This document shows positions 53,471 to 62,385 of a DNA stretch of 64,000 nt, in pieces. Origin of the DNA: JAFGJQ01 sp964586145. Its GTDB lineage: Bacteria; Planctomycetota; Phycisphaerae; UBA1845. The stretch spans positions 1 through 64,000 of the forward strand of contig CAZPHH010000006.1 of NCBI GenBank assembly GCA_964586145.1. Direction: 5' to 3'. Below the pieces are notes generated by a model that worked only from the letters and a program-made list of their open reading frames with translations, did no database searches and had not been told where the DNA came from. The first letter of the stretch is position 1, and the number at the start of each line of letters is the position of its first letter. Both the position numbers and the translations under genes were made by a program.

Positions 53471-54367
53471 ATGAGGCGAACAGCGGTACCGGTCCTGATT
53501 CTACTGGTGATAGGCGTGGGCGGATGCGTTGTCTCTGCCGGCGGGGCCGCGCAGGCACGTCGGCCATTCGATCGCACCGCGCCCTGGGGAGACTACGAGC
53601 GAATTGACGTTCGATCTCGAAACGGCGCGGTCGATCTGAAGGTCGGGTCGGGAACGGACGTCACGGTGTCCGGCGAGTTGTACGCTTCGGCGGCCACTCA
53701 CGACCAGGCGTCACGGCTTCTGGAAGAACTGGACGTTACCGTGGGGCCGGCCGACGGCGAACCCCGAACGCTCGTCATTGCATTCGATCCCCCGGACTGG
53801 GGGCCGCCATACTCGGCCGGGGCGACCATACGAGTCGTTGTCCCACAGCCGTGCCCCGCCGTGGTGCGGACCCGCAACGGCCAGGTGCGAGCCGTGGGAC
53901 TGGTCGGCCCGGCGCGGCTGGAGACGAGAAACGGGGCGGTCGTGGCCGAGGACATTAACGGTGACCTTCACGCCGAGACCGCCAACGGCGCCATCAATGC
54001 TCGAACCATCACCGGTGGCTGCGAGCTGCAGACGTCCAACGGAGACATTCGCGCTCACGACGTCCGGGGCCAGGTGCTCGCGGAAACGTCAAATGGTCGG
54101 ATCGACGCGAAAATCAGCCCACCGCCCGACGGCCGGGTAATTCTGCGATCCAGCAACGGCCCCATCGATGCCACCCTGCCCGGTGCAATGACGGCCGAAC
54201 TGCGTCTGCGCACGAGCAACGGCCGGGCCCAGGCCCACTTCGGCCAGACTCCCGTCGAGATTCGGCGACAGAGCCGGACGCAGGTCGAGGCGATTACGAA
54301 CGGCGGCGGTCCCGGCCGGGTGGAGGCGACGACCTCCAACGGGGCCGTCACGGTTCGTCTGGATTGA
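53471..54367 (+). CDS. Lipoprotein with DUF4097-like right-handed beta-helix repeats
   Basis: The 298-residue product has a signal peptide and lipobox (LLVIGVGGC). Residues about 40-290 are a series of short repeats with the SRNGAV / TRNGQV / TSNGDI / SNGRID pattern, each about 20 residues, that is the DUF4097-type putative adhesin/beta-helix (ladder) fold. No transmembrane helix follows, so it is an outer- or periplasmic-face lipoprotein. The function is unknown. Codon use is normal for the window. Confidence 0.72.
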   Translation: MRRTAVPVLILLVIGVGGCVVSAGGAAQARRPFDRTAPWGDYERIDVRSRNGAVDLKVGSGTDVTVSGELYASAATHDQASRLLEELDVTVGPADGEPRTLVIAFDPPDWGPPYSAGATIRVVVPQPCPAVVRTRNGQVRAVGLVGPARLETRNGAVVAEDINGDLHAETANGAINARTITGGCELQTSNGDIRAHDVRGQVLAETSNGRIDAKISPPPDGRVILRSSNGPIDATLPGAMTAELRLRTSNGRAQAHFGQTPVEIRRQSRTQVEAITNGGGPGRVEATTSNGAVTVRLD

Positions 54368-54419
54368 GGACCTCAAGACGACCGGTGCAGGACGCACCGG
54401 GGCCACCCTTCGGTGGCAG

Positions 54420-55043
54420 TCAGCCGCGGAAGGTCTCGCATTCCCCCTCCCCGGGGGCGGACCATACTTCGGCCGTCTTGGGCGAGTGCAGAAGCTCCAG
54501 GAAAAAGTGCAGAAGGCGGGCGGTCACCCCCCAAATCCGCACGCCCGCCGCCTGGTACTCCAGCCGCCGGGCGATGTCTCTCACGGATTGCCCGACGAAA
54601 CCCTCCGCGGCGTGAATGCCCACTAGGGTCTGAAGCGGGATCGGCAGAGTTCGGGCGACTTCCCGAGGGTCGAATGCCGGCGTCCGGCCTCCGGTCCAGC
54701 GGACGACGATCACGCCCAGGTCGGCGTCAGACGTGGCGGTCTGGAAGTGTCCCAGGTACCCCAGAACATCCAATTCCTGCGGGTGGATACCCACCTCTTC
54801 GTGCAGTTCCCGCAGGGCGGCGTCGGTGATGCTGCGATCCTCCGGCGTTATGTGGCCGCCCGGCAGGGCGATCTGATTCCGCCAGTGGTACCCGGCCGTG
54901 TCTGCCTTCTGGATGAACAGGATGTGTGTCTCCCCCCGATCGAACAGGGGCAGGCACACCGCGCACGGATGCCGAGCGTCCCGCGCCGGGGGGTGGGGGG
55001 CGGCGGCCAGTGCGGACCGGAGGTTTTCGTAATTCAATGTCAA
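54420..55043 (-). CDS. Nudix hydrolase, CoA pyrophosphatase-like
   Basis: The 207-residue product carries a Nudix box of the CoA-pyrophosphatase (NudL/YeaB) type: LPGGHITPEDRSITDAALRE then LHEEVGI, preceded by the Nudt7-like HILFIQKAD and WRNQIALPGGH. Downstream YQAAGVRIWGVTARLL fits the same branch. Such enzymes cut CoA and related nucleotides to 3',5'-ADP and phosphopantetheine. It is alone on the minus strand between two plus-strand genes, with a 52-base gap on its right and no neighbours that share a pathway. Confidence 0.8.
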   Translation of the reverse strand: MTLNYENLRSALAAAPHPPARDARHPCAVCLPLFDRGETHILFIQKADTAGYHWRNQIALPGGHITPEDRSITDAALRELHEEVGIHPQELDVLGYLGHFQTATSDADLGVIVVRWTGGRTPAFDPREVARTLPIPLQTLVGIHAAEGFVGQSVRDIARRLEYQAAGVRIWGVTARLLHFFLELLHSPKTAEVWSAPGEGECETFRG

Positions 55044-55260
55044 AAAAGGAGTTCCGATCGGTTTTTCCGGGAAGGCCGATGAGGCGGCCCGTCCGGCCTG
55101 CAGTTCATTGTACTCCCTGGAATGGTAGATCGGGCATCAGTTTCCCGGGCTGAAGGAGATCGGAGCCGGTTGCGTGCGACCGGCTGCAGGGATACAATCC
55201 GTGTGAAATCCTGCGATGCGGGAGACTGTCCCGGGGCTGGAACACTCGGAGTAACATCCC

Positions 55261-55644
55261 GTGGCTGAAGAGTTTGACGGTAAGCGTATTCTGATTGTGG
55301 ACGACGACGCGGACATTCTGGAGTCCCTCAAGGCATTGTTCGCCGAGACGGGTGCGGAGATCCACACGGCGACGGACGGGAGTGCGGCCGTGGACATGGC
55401 CGGCCAGAAGGACCCAGACTTGGTGGTTCTGGACGCCATGCTCCCCAAGATGAGCGGTTTCCTGGTGCTGGAGAAGCTGAAGAAGGGCGGCAGGCGAGGC
55501 ACCCGGCCGTTCGTCATCATGATCACCGGCAACCAGGGCAAGCGTCACCAGGCGTTCGCGGAGAGCCGGGGCGTCGACGTGTATCTCAACAAGCCGTTTC
55601 GCATGGACCGGCTGATGGAATCCGCCACGAAGCTGCTGAGCTGA
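55261..55644 (+). CDS. Single-domain response regulator
   Basis: The 127-residue product from GTG 55261 consists only of a receiver domain: acidic D14-D16 (LIVDDDAD), phospho-accepting D58 (VVLDAMLP), conserved threonine (MITGNQG) and lysine (YLNKPF). There is no output domain, so it acts through other proteins or a phosphorelay. No kinase lies beside it; the soluble kinase at 49779 is a candidate by distance only. Confidence 0.9.
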   Translation: MAEEFDGKRILIVDDDADILESLKALFAETGAEIHTATDGSAAVDMAGQKDPDLVVLDAMLPKMSGFLVLEKLKKGGRRGTRPFVIMITGNQGKRHQAFAESRGVDVYLNKPFRMDRLMESATKLLS

Positions 55645-55796
55645 CGGCACCCGCCGCGTCGGGTCCGTCCCGGATTTCGGGGCGAGCCACTTGCAAAAGA
55701 CCGGCTCTCCCGGTACCGTTCGTGCAGAAGAGTGGATGGAATGTTCGGAAAGAGAGTGCAGCCGCAGGGTTAGGCAAAAGGAAGAGTGGCTGGCGG

Positions 55797-56066
55797 ATGG
55801 TGACCACGTTGGAGTCGAAGACGGAAATCATCAAGGGTTTCGCGAAGCATGAGAAGGACACCGGCTCGCCGGAGGTCCAGGTTGCGCTGTTGACTTCGCG
55901 GATCACGGATTTGAGCGAGCATCTCAAGACGCACAAGAAGGATCATTCCTCCCGTCGCGGGTTGCTCAAGCTGGTCGGCAAGCGATCCAAGCTCCTCAAG
56001 TATCTCAGCGGCACCGATCGCCAGCGGTATCAGGACGTCATCAGTCGGCTCGGTTTGCGGAAGTAG
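55797..56066 (+). CDS. rpsO: 30S ribosomal protein S15
   Basis: The 89-residue protein starts at ATG 55797 (GGAAGAG upstream). It matches S15: KTEIIKGFAKHEKDTGSPEVQVALLT, RITDLSEHLKTHKKDHSSRRGLL and KLLKYLSGTDRQRYQDVI. It binds 16S rRNA in the platform. The gene is followed by pnp after 204 bases, the conserved rpsO-pnp order. Confidence 0.96.
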   Translation: MVTTLESKTEIIKGFAKHEKDTGSPEVQVALLTSRITDLSEHLKTHKKDHSSRRGLLKLVGKRSKLLKYLSGTDRQRYQDVISRLGLRK

Positions 56067-56270
56067 CCGGTTCTGTCGGGGTGTTCTGCCCCCATCGTTC
56101 ACCGCCCCGTTGCCGCACAAGCCGTACATACCCCCCATCGGGTGCGCAGCCATGCCCTGCCGGGTGCGGACCATCTTCTTGGGTATTCAGTCATTCTCAC
56201 CGGCGATGCCGGTGGATATGGAGTTGTTGTCGCCCGCCGCGCAAACGGCGAGCACGTATTGGATAGCAGG

Positions 56271-58415
56271 ATGGAACAAGACAGGATTGCGATGGAACCG
56301 ATTGTAGTGCAGCGACAGATCGGCTCGGGCGTGCTTCGCCTCGAGACCGGCAAGATGGCCAAGCAGGCCGCGGGCGCAGTGGTCGTGACGTATGGTGACA
56401 CGGTGGTGCTTTCGGCGGTGGTCACGGGCCCCCCACGCCCCGGCATCGACTTCTTCCCCCTGACCGTGGATTACCGCGAGAAGATCTACGCCGCGGGCAA
56501 GTTCCCCGGCGGGTTCTTCAAACGCGAGGGCCGGCCGACCAACAAAGAAGTTCTCACCATGCGAAACATCGACCGGCCCGTCCGGCCGCTGTTCCCCTCC
56601 GGCTTCAAGGACGAGGTGCTGATCCAGGCCATGGTGCTCTCGGCCGATCCGCAGGTGGATCCCGACGTGCTGGCGATCAACGCCTCCACGGCCGCGCTCA
56701 GCATTTCGCAGATTCCCTTTGACGGCCCGCTGGCGGCGGTGCGCGTGGGTCGAGTCGAAGGGGCGTTCGTGGTGAACCCAACGGCGGAGCAGCTCGAGCT
56801 CAGCGACCTGGACATGATCGTGGCCGGCCATCACGAAGCCGTGACCATGATCGAAGTCGGCGCGCGGGAGATCAAGGAATCCGACCTGGCCGACGCCATC
56901 GAGTTTGGGCACAAGCACGTTCAGGTCATCTGCGAGGCCATCGACGAGCTCGTGTCCAAGGCGGGCAAGGAGAAGGTCTGGACCCCGCCGGAACCGACGG
57001 ACGAGCTGAAGGCCCGCCTCCGAGAGACGTACAAGGCCCGCATTCGCGAGGCCAAGAAGACCCAGGGCAAGCTGGAGCGGAACGATGCCGTCAAGGCCGT
57101 CGTGGACGAGGCCCTGGAAACGCTCTGCCCGGAGGATGCCGAAGCGCCCGAGTTTGAGCGCAACGTCGTGCGTGATCTGCTCGACCAGATCGAGGCCGAG
57201 GTGGTCCAGGAAATGGTCGCGCGCGAGGGCATCCGGCCCGACGGGCGCGATATGAAGGAAGTCCGGCCCATCTTGTGCGAGGTGGCCGTGCTGCCGCGCA
57301 CCCACGGCTCGGCCCTGTTCACCCGGGGCGAAACGCAGGCCCTGGTGGCCACCACCCTGGGCACCAGTCGCGATGAGCAGATCGTGGACGGGCTGCAGGA
57401 AGAGTACAGCAAGAAGTTCATGCTGCACTACAACTTCCCGCCCATTTCCGTGGGCGAGGTGAAGCGCGTGGGGGCGGTCAGTCGCCGCGAGATCGGGCAC
57501 GGGGCATTGGCCGAACGCTCGCTGGAGGCCGTGCTGCCGTCGCCGGACAAGTTTCCGTACACGGTGCGGGTGGTGTCCGACATCATGGAGTCGAACGGTT
57601 CGAGCTCCATGGCATCGGTGTGCGGCGGGACGCTGGCCCTGATGGACGCGGGCGTGCCGATCAGCCAGCCGGTAGCCGGAATCTCCATCGGCCGGATGAG
57701 CTGCGGAGGCAAGGTCACGCTGATCGTGGACATTCTGGGTGAGGAAGACCACTTCGGCGACATGGACTTCAAGGTGGCCGGCACGCAGCGCGGCATCACC
57801 GGCGTGCAGTTGGACATCAAGATCCGCGGCCTGTCGCACCCGGAAATCCGCTCCACGCTGGAGCTGGCCCGGGAGGCCCGGCTGGGCATTCTGCGGACCA
57901 TGCTCAAGGCCATCGACAAGCCGCGGCCGGACATCAGCGTCTACGCGCCGCGCATCATCACCATCAAGATCAACCCGGAGAAGATCGGCAAGGTCATCGG
58001 GCCGGCGGGCAAGGGCATCCGCGGCATCGAGGCGACCACCGGGGCGAAGGTGGAGATCGAGGACGACGGCACGGTCAACATCTCGTCGCTGGGCGGCTAC
58101 GGGCCGGCCGAGCAGGCCCGGGCCATGATCGAGGCCATCGCCGAGGAGGTGAAGGTCGGCCGCATCTACACCGGCCGCGTGACCAGCGTGAAAGACTTCG
58201 GCGCGTTCGTCGAGGTGGTGCCCGGCCAGGACGGTCTGTGCCACATCAGCGAGCTGTCGGACGACTACGTGCAGAAGGTCGGCGACGTGTGCAAGGTGGG
58301 CGACATTCTGAAGGTCAAGGTGCTGCTGATCGACGAGCAGGGCCGGGTCAAACTGTCTCGCAAGGCCGCCCTCCGCGAGGAGAAGAAGGAGAGCAAGGAG
58401 AGCGTGGAGGCCTGA
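56271..58415 (+). CDS. pnp: Polyribonucleotide nucleotidyltransferase
   Basis: The 714-residue phosphorolytic exoribonuclease starts at ATG 56271 (an ATG at 56292 is also possible). It has two RNase PH domains (about 10-230 and 310-545: FFPLTVDYREKIYAAGKFPGGFFKREGR, NIDRPVRPLFPSGF, ALFTRGETQALV, and DGTLALMDAGVPI-type region), an alpha-helical linker, the KH domain (IGKVIGPAGKGIRGI, about 580-635) and the S1 domain (GRVTSVKDFGAFVEVVPGQDG, about 640-705). It degrades RNA from the 3' end. It ends 27 bases before a strong terminator. The acidic/basic tail EEKKESKESVEA is normal. Confidence 0.96.
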   Translation: MEQDRIAMEPIVVQRQIGSGVLRLETGKMAKQAAGAVVVTYGDTVVLSAVVTGPPRPGIDFFPLTVDYREKIYAAGKFPGGFFKREGRPTNKEVLTMRNIDRPVRPLFPSGFKDEVLIQAMVLSADPQVDPDVLAINASTAALSISQIPFDGPLAAVRVGRVEGAFVVNPTAEQLELSDLDMIVAGHHEAVTMIEVGAREIKESDLADAIEFGHKHVQVICEAIDELVSKAGKEKVWTPPEPTDELKARLRETYKARIREAKKTQGKLERNDAVKAVVDEALETLCPEDAEAPEFERNVVRDLLDQIEAEVVQEMVAREGIRPDGRDMKEVRPILCEVAVLPRTHGSALFTRGETQALVATTLGTSRDEQIVDGLQEEYSKKFMLHYNFPPISVGEVKRVGAVSRREIGHGALAERSLEAVLPSPDKFPYTVRVVSDIMESNGSSSMASVCGGTLALMDAGVPISQPVAGISIGRMSCGGKVTLIVDILGEEDHFGDMDFKVAGTQRGITGVQLDIKIRGLSHPEIRSTLELAREARLGILRTMLKAIDKPRPDISVYAPRIITIKINPEKIGKVIGPAGKGIRGIEATTGAKVEIEDDGTVNISSLGGYGPAEQARAMIEAIAEEVKVGRIYTGRVTSVKDFGAFVEVVPGQDGLCHISELSDDYVQKVGDVCKVGDILKVKVLLIDEQGRVKLSRKAALREEKKESKESVEA

Positions 58416-58440
58416 GGCCCCGCGGGAATGGGTGAATCAC

Positions 58441-58483
58441 AAACGCCACGGGGCGGCGCAGGGGCCACTCCGTGGCGTTTTTA
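58441..58483 (+). terminator. Rho-independent terminator after pnp
   Basis: AACGCCACGG (58442-58451) pairs with CCGTGGCGTT (58470-58479), followed by TTTTTAA. It ends the rpsO-pnp transcript. Confidence 0.9.
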
Positions 58484-58825
58484 ATTGCGAATCGCGGATT
58501 GCATATGGACGGCAGCCGACGTACCGTCGTGGGATGCACATGGGTCCGACGTATTCGCATGCACGATCGGCCGCGTCATCGTCATTCATAGGTGTGAAGG
58601 AAGGATGGACGCCCTTCCAACGGGATCAGGCCGTAGCGGAGGAACCGGCGCTTCGGTTACCATGCCCGACGACCGGGGTGCCGTCCGGCGGCGCCTTAGG
58701 ACCGCGCGAGCCGAGAAACCTGGGGTGCGGAGCGGTAGATGCGGGCAGATAACCGGTCGATTGGGCATACATCCTCGTGACAGATGCTCATGCCCGCGGC
58801 AGCGGCGGCCCGGGAGACAGGAATC
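58484..58825. other. Intergenic region before the AAA/DUF4276 pair
   Basis: I see no gene in these 340 bases. A small hairpin (CCGGCGCTTCGG) and GC-rich inverted pieces are present. No clear sigma-70 pair was found for the pair downstream. Confidence 0.45.
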
Positions 58826-59989
58826 ATGCTGAAACTCGAAAGCCTGACTTTGAACGGCTACAGGTCCTTTGCCTCCGGAACGAATCCTCGCCCGCCGTCT
58901 GGAAACGGTATTCACGATGATGGAGGACGGATCGAGTTTGGTGATGTTACCGTCCTGCTGGGAGCGAATGGTGCGGGCAAAAGTAACGTCATCTCCTTCT
59001 TCCGGATGCTGGCGTTTCTTTCGACCGGGGCGTTGCAGGAGTACATCGGCCGGTGCGGCTACGCGGAATCAATCCTCCACTACGGAGCGTCGCGGACGCC
59101 GGTGTTGGAGGCGCGGCTTGAGTTCACGGATAGCGGCGTGCGAGACGTCTACTCAATGCGACTGGCCGGTGCCTCTCCCGACACTCTGATCTTCTTGGAC
59201 GAGTCCATCGAATACGCAGCGACGGGTCACGGGAATCCTCTGAGGAAATCCCTGGGCAGCGGGCACAAGGAAAGCCGGCTGGAGGAATGTGCGAACGAGG
59301 GCGACAATACGTGCAAGTTCGTCCTGAGCCTCCTCCGCGGTTGCAGGCCCTATCATCTGCACGACACCTCGGACGAGGCGAAGATCCGCAAGGCGGGATA
59401 CATTGAGGATAACAGATACCTTCGCAGTGATGCAGGCAACCTCGCTGCTTTTCTCTATGCACTGCGCGACACCAGGCCGGACTACTACCGGCGAATCATC
59501 AGTACGATCCAGCAGGCATACCCTCAATTCGGGGACTTTCGTCTGGAGCCGTCGGAGCGCAACTTTTCCTACATCCTTCTCAATTGGTTTGAAAGGCACC
59601 ATCCGGATTACCTGATGGGACCACACCAGTTGCCCGACGGGGCGCTTCGCTTCATCGCCCTGGCAACGGTCTTCCTGCAGCCGCCGGAGAAGCTGCCCCG
59701 CGTCATCGTGATTGACGAGCCGGAACTGGGCCTGCATCCGCACGCGCTGTCGCTGCTCGCGGGCCTGATCGGGAGCGTCACAGAGCACTCGCAGATCATC
59801 CTCGCCACGCAATCAGTGCCGTTGGTGTCCCACTTTGACCTTTCCTGGATCCGGGTCGTGGAACATCGAGAGGGAGCGTCTCACGTTCTCCGATTCGACC
59901 GAGAAGCGTTTGCCGACTGGCTCGAAGAGTACTCCACGGGCGAGCTGTGGGAGAAGAGCGTGATCGGGGGAGGTCCCCGGCATGAGTAA
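58826..59989 (+). CDS. AAA ATPase of the OLD/AAA_21 type, defence-like
   Basis: The 387-residue product is read from ATG 58826. It has an ABC/SMC-type ATPase with an interrupted head: Walker A GANGAGKSN (about 45), D-loop/signature-like PDGALRF, Walker B VIVIDEPELGLHPH (about 310), and the switch SQIILATQS. The N-terminal LESLTLNGYRSF is usual for AAA_21/RecF-like defence ATPases. The insertion (about 80-270) is helical. Its stop overlaps the start of the next gene by 8 bases (ATGAGTAA), so the two work as a pair. Such pairs (AAA plus DUF4276/TOPRIM-like) are like PARIS, AbiL and OLD systems; the phage target is unknown. Confidence 0.82.
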   Translation: MLKLESLTLNGYRSFASGTNPRPPSGNGIHDDGGRIEFGDVTVLLGANGAGKSNVISFFRMLAFLSTGALQEYIGRCGYAESILHYGASRTPVLEARLEFTDSGVRDVYSMRLAGASPDTLIFLDESIEYAATGHGNPLRKSLGSGHKESRLEECANEGDNTCKFVLSLLRGCRPYHLHDTSDEAKIRKAGYIEDNRYLRSDAGNLAAFLYALRDTRPDYYRRIISTIQQAYPQFGDFRLEPSERNFSYILLNWFERHHPDYLMGPHQLPDGALRFIALATVFLQPPEKLPRVIVIDEPELGLHPHALSLLAGLIGSVTEHSQIILATQSVPLVSHFDLSWIRVVEHREGASHVLRFDREAFADWLEEYSTGELWEKSVIGGGPRHE

Positions 59990-60668
59990 CGTCTACGTGG
60001 TCGTGGAAGGCAAGGGCGAGCAGGGTTTCCTGACAAAAGTGGTCGCAGCAGCGTTGGTGCGGCGGGGCGTGTATGTGAACGCCGTTCTGGTGGGCAAGCC
60101 GGGAAGAAAGGGAGGCGTGAGACGCTGGGCCTCTGTCAGAAACGACGTCGTTCGATTCCTCAAGATGGACCGCCCGACGTATCCCGTCTTTGTCAGCACC
60201 ATGTTTGACTAACACCGGATGCCGATGGACTGGCCCGGACGACAAACGAGCGTCGGGCTTCCCCACAGCCAGAAGGCAGCGCATGTGGAGGTCGCATTGA
60301 CGGACGACATCACGGCGTCACCGATCGCAGACTTCGACCGCCAGCGTTTCATCCCGTATATTCAGATATACGAGTTGGAGTCGCTCGTGCTGGCTGAGCC
60401 CAGGGCCGTCGCTACGGAATTCCCGGAAAGGCAGGCCGAGGTGAATCAGTTGGTCGCGAGCCTCGGCGAGACTGCACCCGAAGAGATCAACGATCATCCC
60501 CACTCGGCACCGTCTGTCCGGCTGATCAGGCACGTTCCCGAGTACGGTGCGCGCAAGGCCTCGGCGGTGGTCAACATCCTCGCGAGCATCGGGCTGGATA
60601 CGCTCCGGGCAAGATGTCCACACTTCAACGACTGGATCACGTCCTTGGAGACCATTGGCACACGATGA
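59982..60668 (+). pseudogene. DUF4276/TOPRIM-like partner protein, split by one in-frame stop
   Basis: One frame runs 59982-60668 with a single TAA at 60210-60212. Before it: VYVVVEGKGEQGFL (TOPRIM-like first acidic motif), ending FVSTMFD. After it: MPMDWPG, FIPYIQIYELESLVL, EEINDHPHSAPSVRL and CPHFNDWI. These are the segments of one DUF4276-like protein of about 228 residues; the usual text across the break is FDYYxMPxDWPG, so TAA stands at the place of a tyrosine codon (TAC or TAT). The downstream piece has an ATG at 60219 and could be made separately. It pairs with the AAA ATPase upstream by an 8-base overlap. Confidence 0.8.
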
Positions 60669-60771
60669 GTCTGCGGAATGAACCATGCGGCGCTTCGGGA
60701 TGCGGAGTTTCGGGTGGCGGTATCCACCGCTCCCGGTTGGCGACGATCCGTCCTGCCCCATTCCGACAGGC

Positions 60772-61302
60772 TCAAGAGCTTGATTCGTCCCCTTTATGCA
60801 CAACTTTGCCCTTGAGCTCCTCTTTGCGGATGCCGAGTTCCTCGAAGCTCTGTTTGAAGCCGCGCAGGGTGCCGCATTCCGGGCAGCGGGGCACGGTAAG
60901 GCCCTGGAGGCGGTAGCCGCACCGGAGACAGCGGATGTCGTCCTCGGTGCCTCTCGCCGATGGCGCCGACCGATCCGGTCTCAGTAACAACACGGCCGCT
61001 CGGATCGACAGGATCCCAATCGGAAGCAGCGCGACGCCGCCCACGATCATGGTCAGCGCGGCCGGCATCCGATGCGTTCGGTCCACCCACAACAGAACCT
61101 GCGCCAGCAGCGTCAGCAGGAGGCCGATCATGGCCGCCGCGCGCAGCACTATCGGCAACGGAGTCGAGACGAGCATCCCCGCAGCGACCGTCCCCCGCGT
61201 GGCAAGGATCGCGCCTACCCACACGCTGGCGACCAAGACCACAAGCCCGTTCAGCATCGCGGCCCGGCGACGTGGGTCACGGGTTTTCGACAGGGTCGGC
61301 AT
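60772..61302 (-). CDS. Membrane protein with C-terminal zinc ribbon
   Basis: The 176-residue product starts at ATG 61302, with GGAGG 8 bases upstream; this is better than the ATG at 61317. Three membrane helices lie at about 15-33, 48-68 and 78-100. A C-terminal zinc ribbon (CLRCGYRLQGLTVPRCPECG, about 125-144) follows, then a basic tail. Proteins with this RCLRCGYxLxGL...RCPxCG ribbon after membrane helices are common in planctomycetes; the function is unknown. The last residues are charged and could contact DNA or a partner. Confidence 0.75.
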   Translation of the reverse strand: MPTLSKTRDPRRRAAMLNGLVVLVASVWVGAILATRGTVAAGMLVSTPLPIVLRAAAMIGLLLTLLAQVLLWVDRTHRMPAALTMIVGGVALLPIGILSIRAAVLLLRPDRSAPSARGTEDDIRCLRCGYRLQGLTVPRCPECGTLRGFKQSFEELGIRKEELKGKVVHKGDESSS

Positions 61303-61396
61303 GCCGGGTGCCTCCATCGGCAACAGGCGCCGCTCCTGACGTAAAGTGCGACGATGCGTCCAGCGCGGCGGCAGGAGCCGGCCCGGCGCGCCCGGA

Positions 61397-62002
61397 TCAC
61401 TTCTTCTTGCGAGGCGCCTTGGGCTTCTTGGCTTTGGGGGCTTTGGCTGCGGATTTGGCTGGGCCGGGCTTCGCCTTGGCCACCGCCCTGGCTGCCTTGG
61501 GGGCCTTCTCGGCGGCGGTGGCCTTGGCCGATGCCTTCCGGCCGGTGGGTGCTTTCGATTTGGCGGTCGCCGCTTTTTTCGCAACCGGACGCGTCGCGGT
61601 TTTGGGCAGGGGTTTGGAGGCGACCGCTTCCACCTTCTCCACTGGCCGCGGTGGGGTCGGGCGGGCCTTGATCGCGCGGGCTCTTATGTCCTCATCGAGA
61701 ACGCGAGCCGGCGTCGGCTCCCATTTCTTCTTCACACTCGGCGCCGGAGGCACGGAGTCCGTCAGGGGGGTGACCAGCAGTCCCGTGTAATAGCCTTCCT
61801 TCTCGAGCCGAGCCAACTGCGCGTCAGCGTCTTTGCGCTCGACGCACTTGAGCAGCGTCAGAGTCAGCCCGTCGGCATACCCGGTGAGCTTCCAGGCAAA
61901 CGCCGGCGGCTCCTTCTTCCGCGCCGCGCTGCTGCCGGACGCTGCGCCTTCGCCTTGCTGTTCCTTTGGCTTAATGTCCGTCTCTTTGGATTCGTCAGCC
62001 AC
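61397..62002 (-). CDS. Histone H1-like lysine/alanine/proline-rich protein
   Basis: The 201-residue product has a small N-terminal domain (about 35-90: FAWKLTGYADGLTLTLLKCVERKDADAQLARLE-type sequence, a compact alpha/beta pattern) and a long C-terminal tail (about 125-201) with AKKAATAKSKAP, GRKASAKATAAEKAP and PKAKKPKAPRKKK. Such tails resemble the C-terminal domain of histone H1 and of bacterial H1-like proteins; they bind DNA without sequence preference. It lies 127 bases downstream of the tRNA-Arg gene on the same strand. The low-complexity repeats make length variation likely. Confidence 0.7.
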   Translation of the reverse strand: MADESKETDIKPKEQQGEGAASGSSAARKKEPPAFAWKLTGYADGLTLTLLKCVERKDADAQLARLEKEGYYTGLLVTPLTDSVPPAPSVKKKWEPTPARVLDEDIRARAIKARPTPPRPVEKVEAVASKPLPKTATRPVAKKAATAKSKAPTGRKASAKATAAEKAPKAARAVAKAKPGPAKSAAKAPKAKKPKAPRKKK

Positions 62003-62128
62003 GGCTTGGACCTGCTCGCCAGAATAGTCACTAGCACCGGCGCCCCAGCGTGACCGCCTGCACCGGGGAGAACGCGGGGCAACCTGCGGGCGACGGCCGG
62101 GGGCCCATAAAGGTTCCCCGCTTGCACC

Positions 62129-62201
62129 GCGCCCGGGAGGACTCGAACCTCCAACCTGCTGGTTCGAAGCCAGCCACTCTATCCACTTGAGCTACAGGCG
62201 C
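62129..62201 (-). tRNA. tRNA-Arg (anticodon UCG)
   Basis: On the minus strand the sequence folds as a complete tRNA: acceptor GCGCCTG/CGGGCGC, D arm, anticodon arm GCTGG-CTTCGAA-CCAGC (anticodon TCG, reads CGA), a five-base variable region and a T arm GGAGG-TTCGAGT-CCTCC. It is 73 bases long and no CCA is encoded. Confidence 0.95.
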
Positions 62202-62385
62202 TTCCAGCGTTCGTTCGATCACGCCTCCCCACCGCCCCACCCCGCGGCGGACGGCTGGCCCGCATTATAGGGGCCGGCCCGCGCCGTGTCACCTCCGGCG
62301 ACCGAGATTGCCGCCACGTCCCGCTTCTGTGCCGGGCCGCGAGGCGGTAGCATTCAGACTGCCCAGATGACAGGAGGCTGAACCG

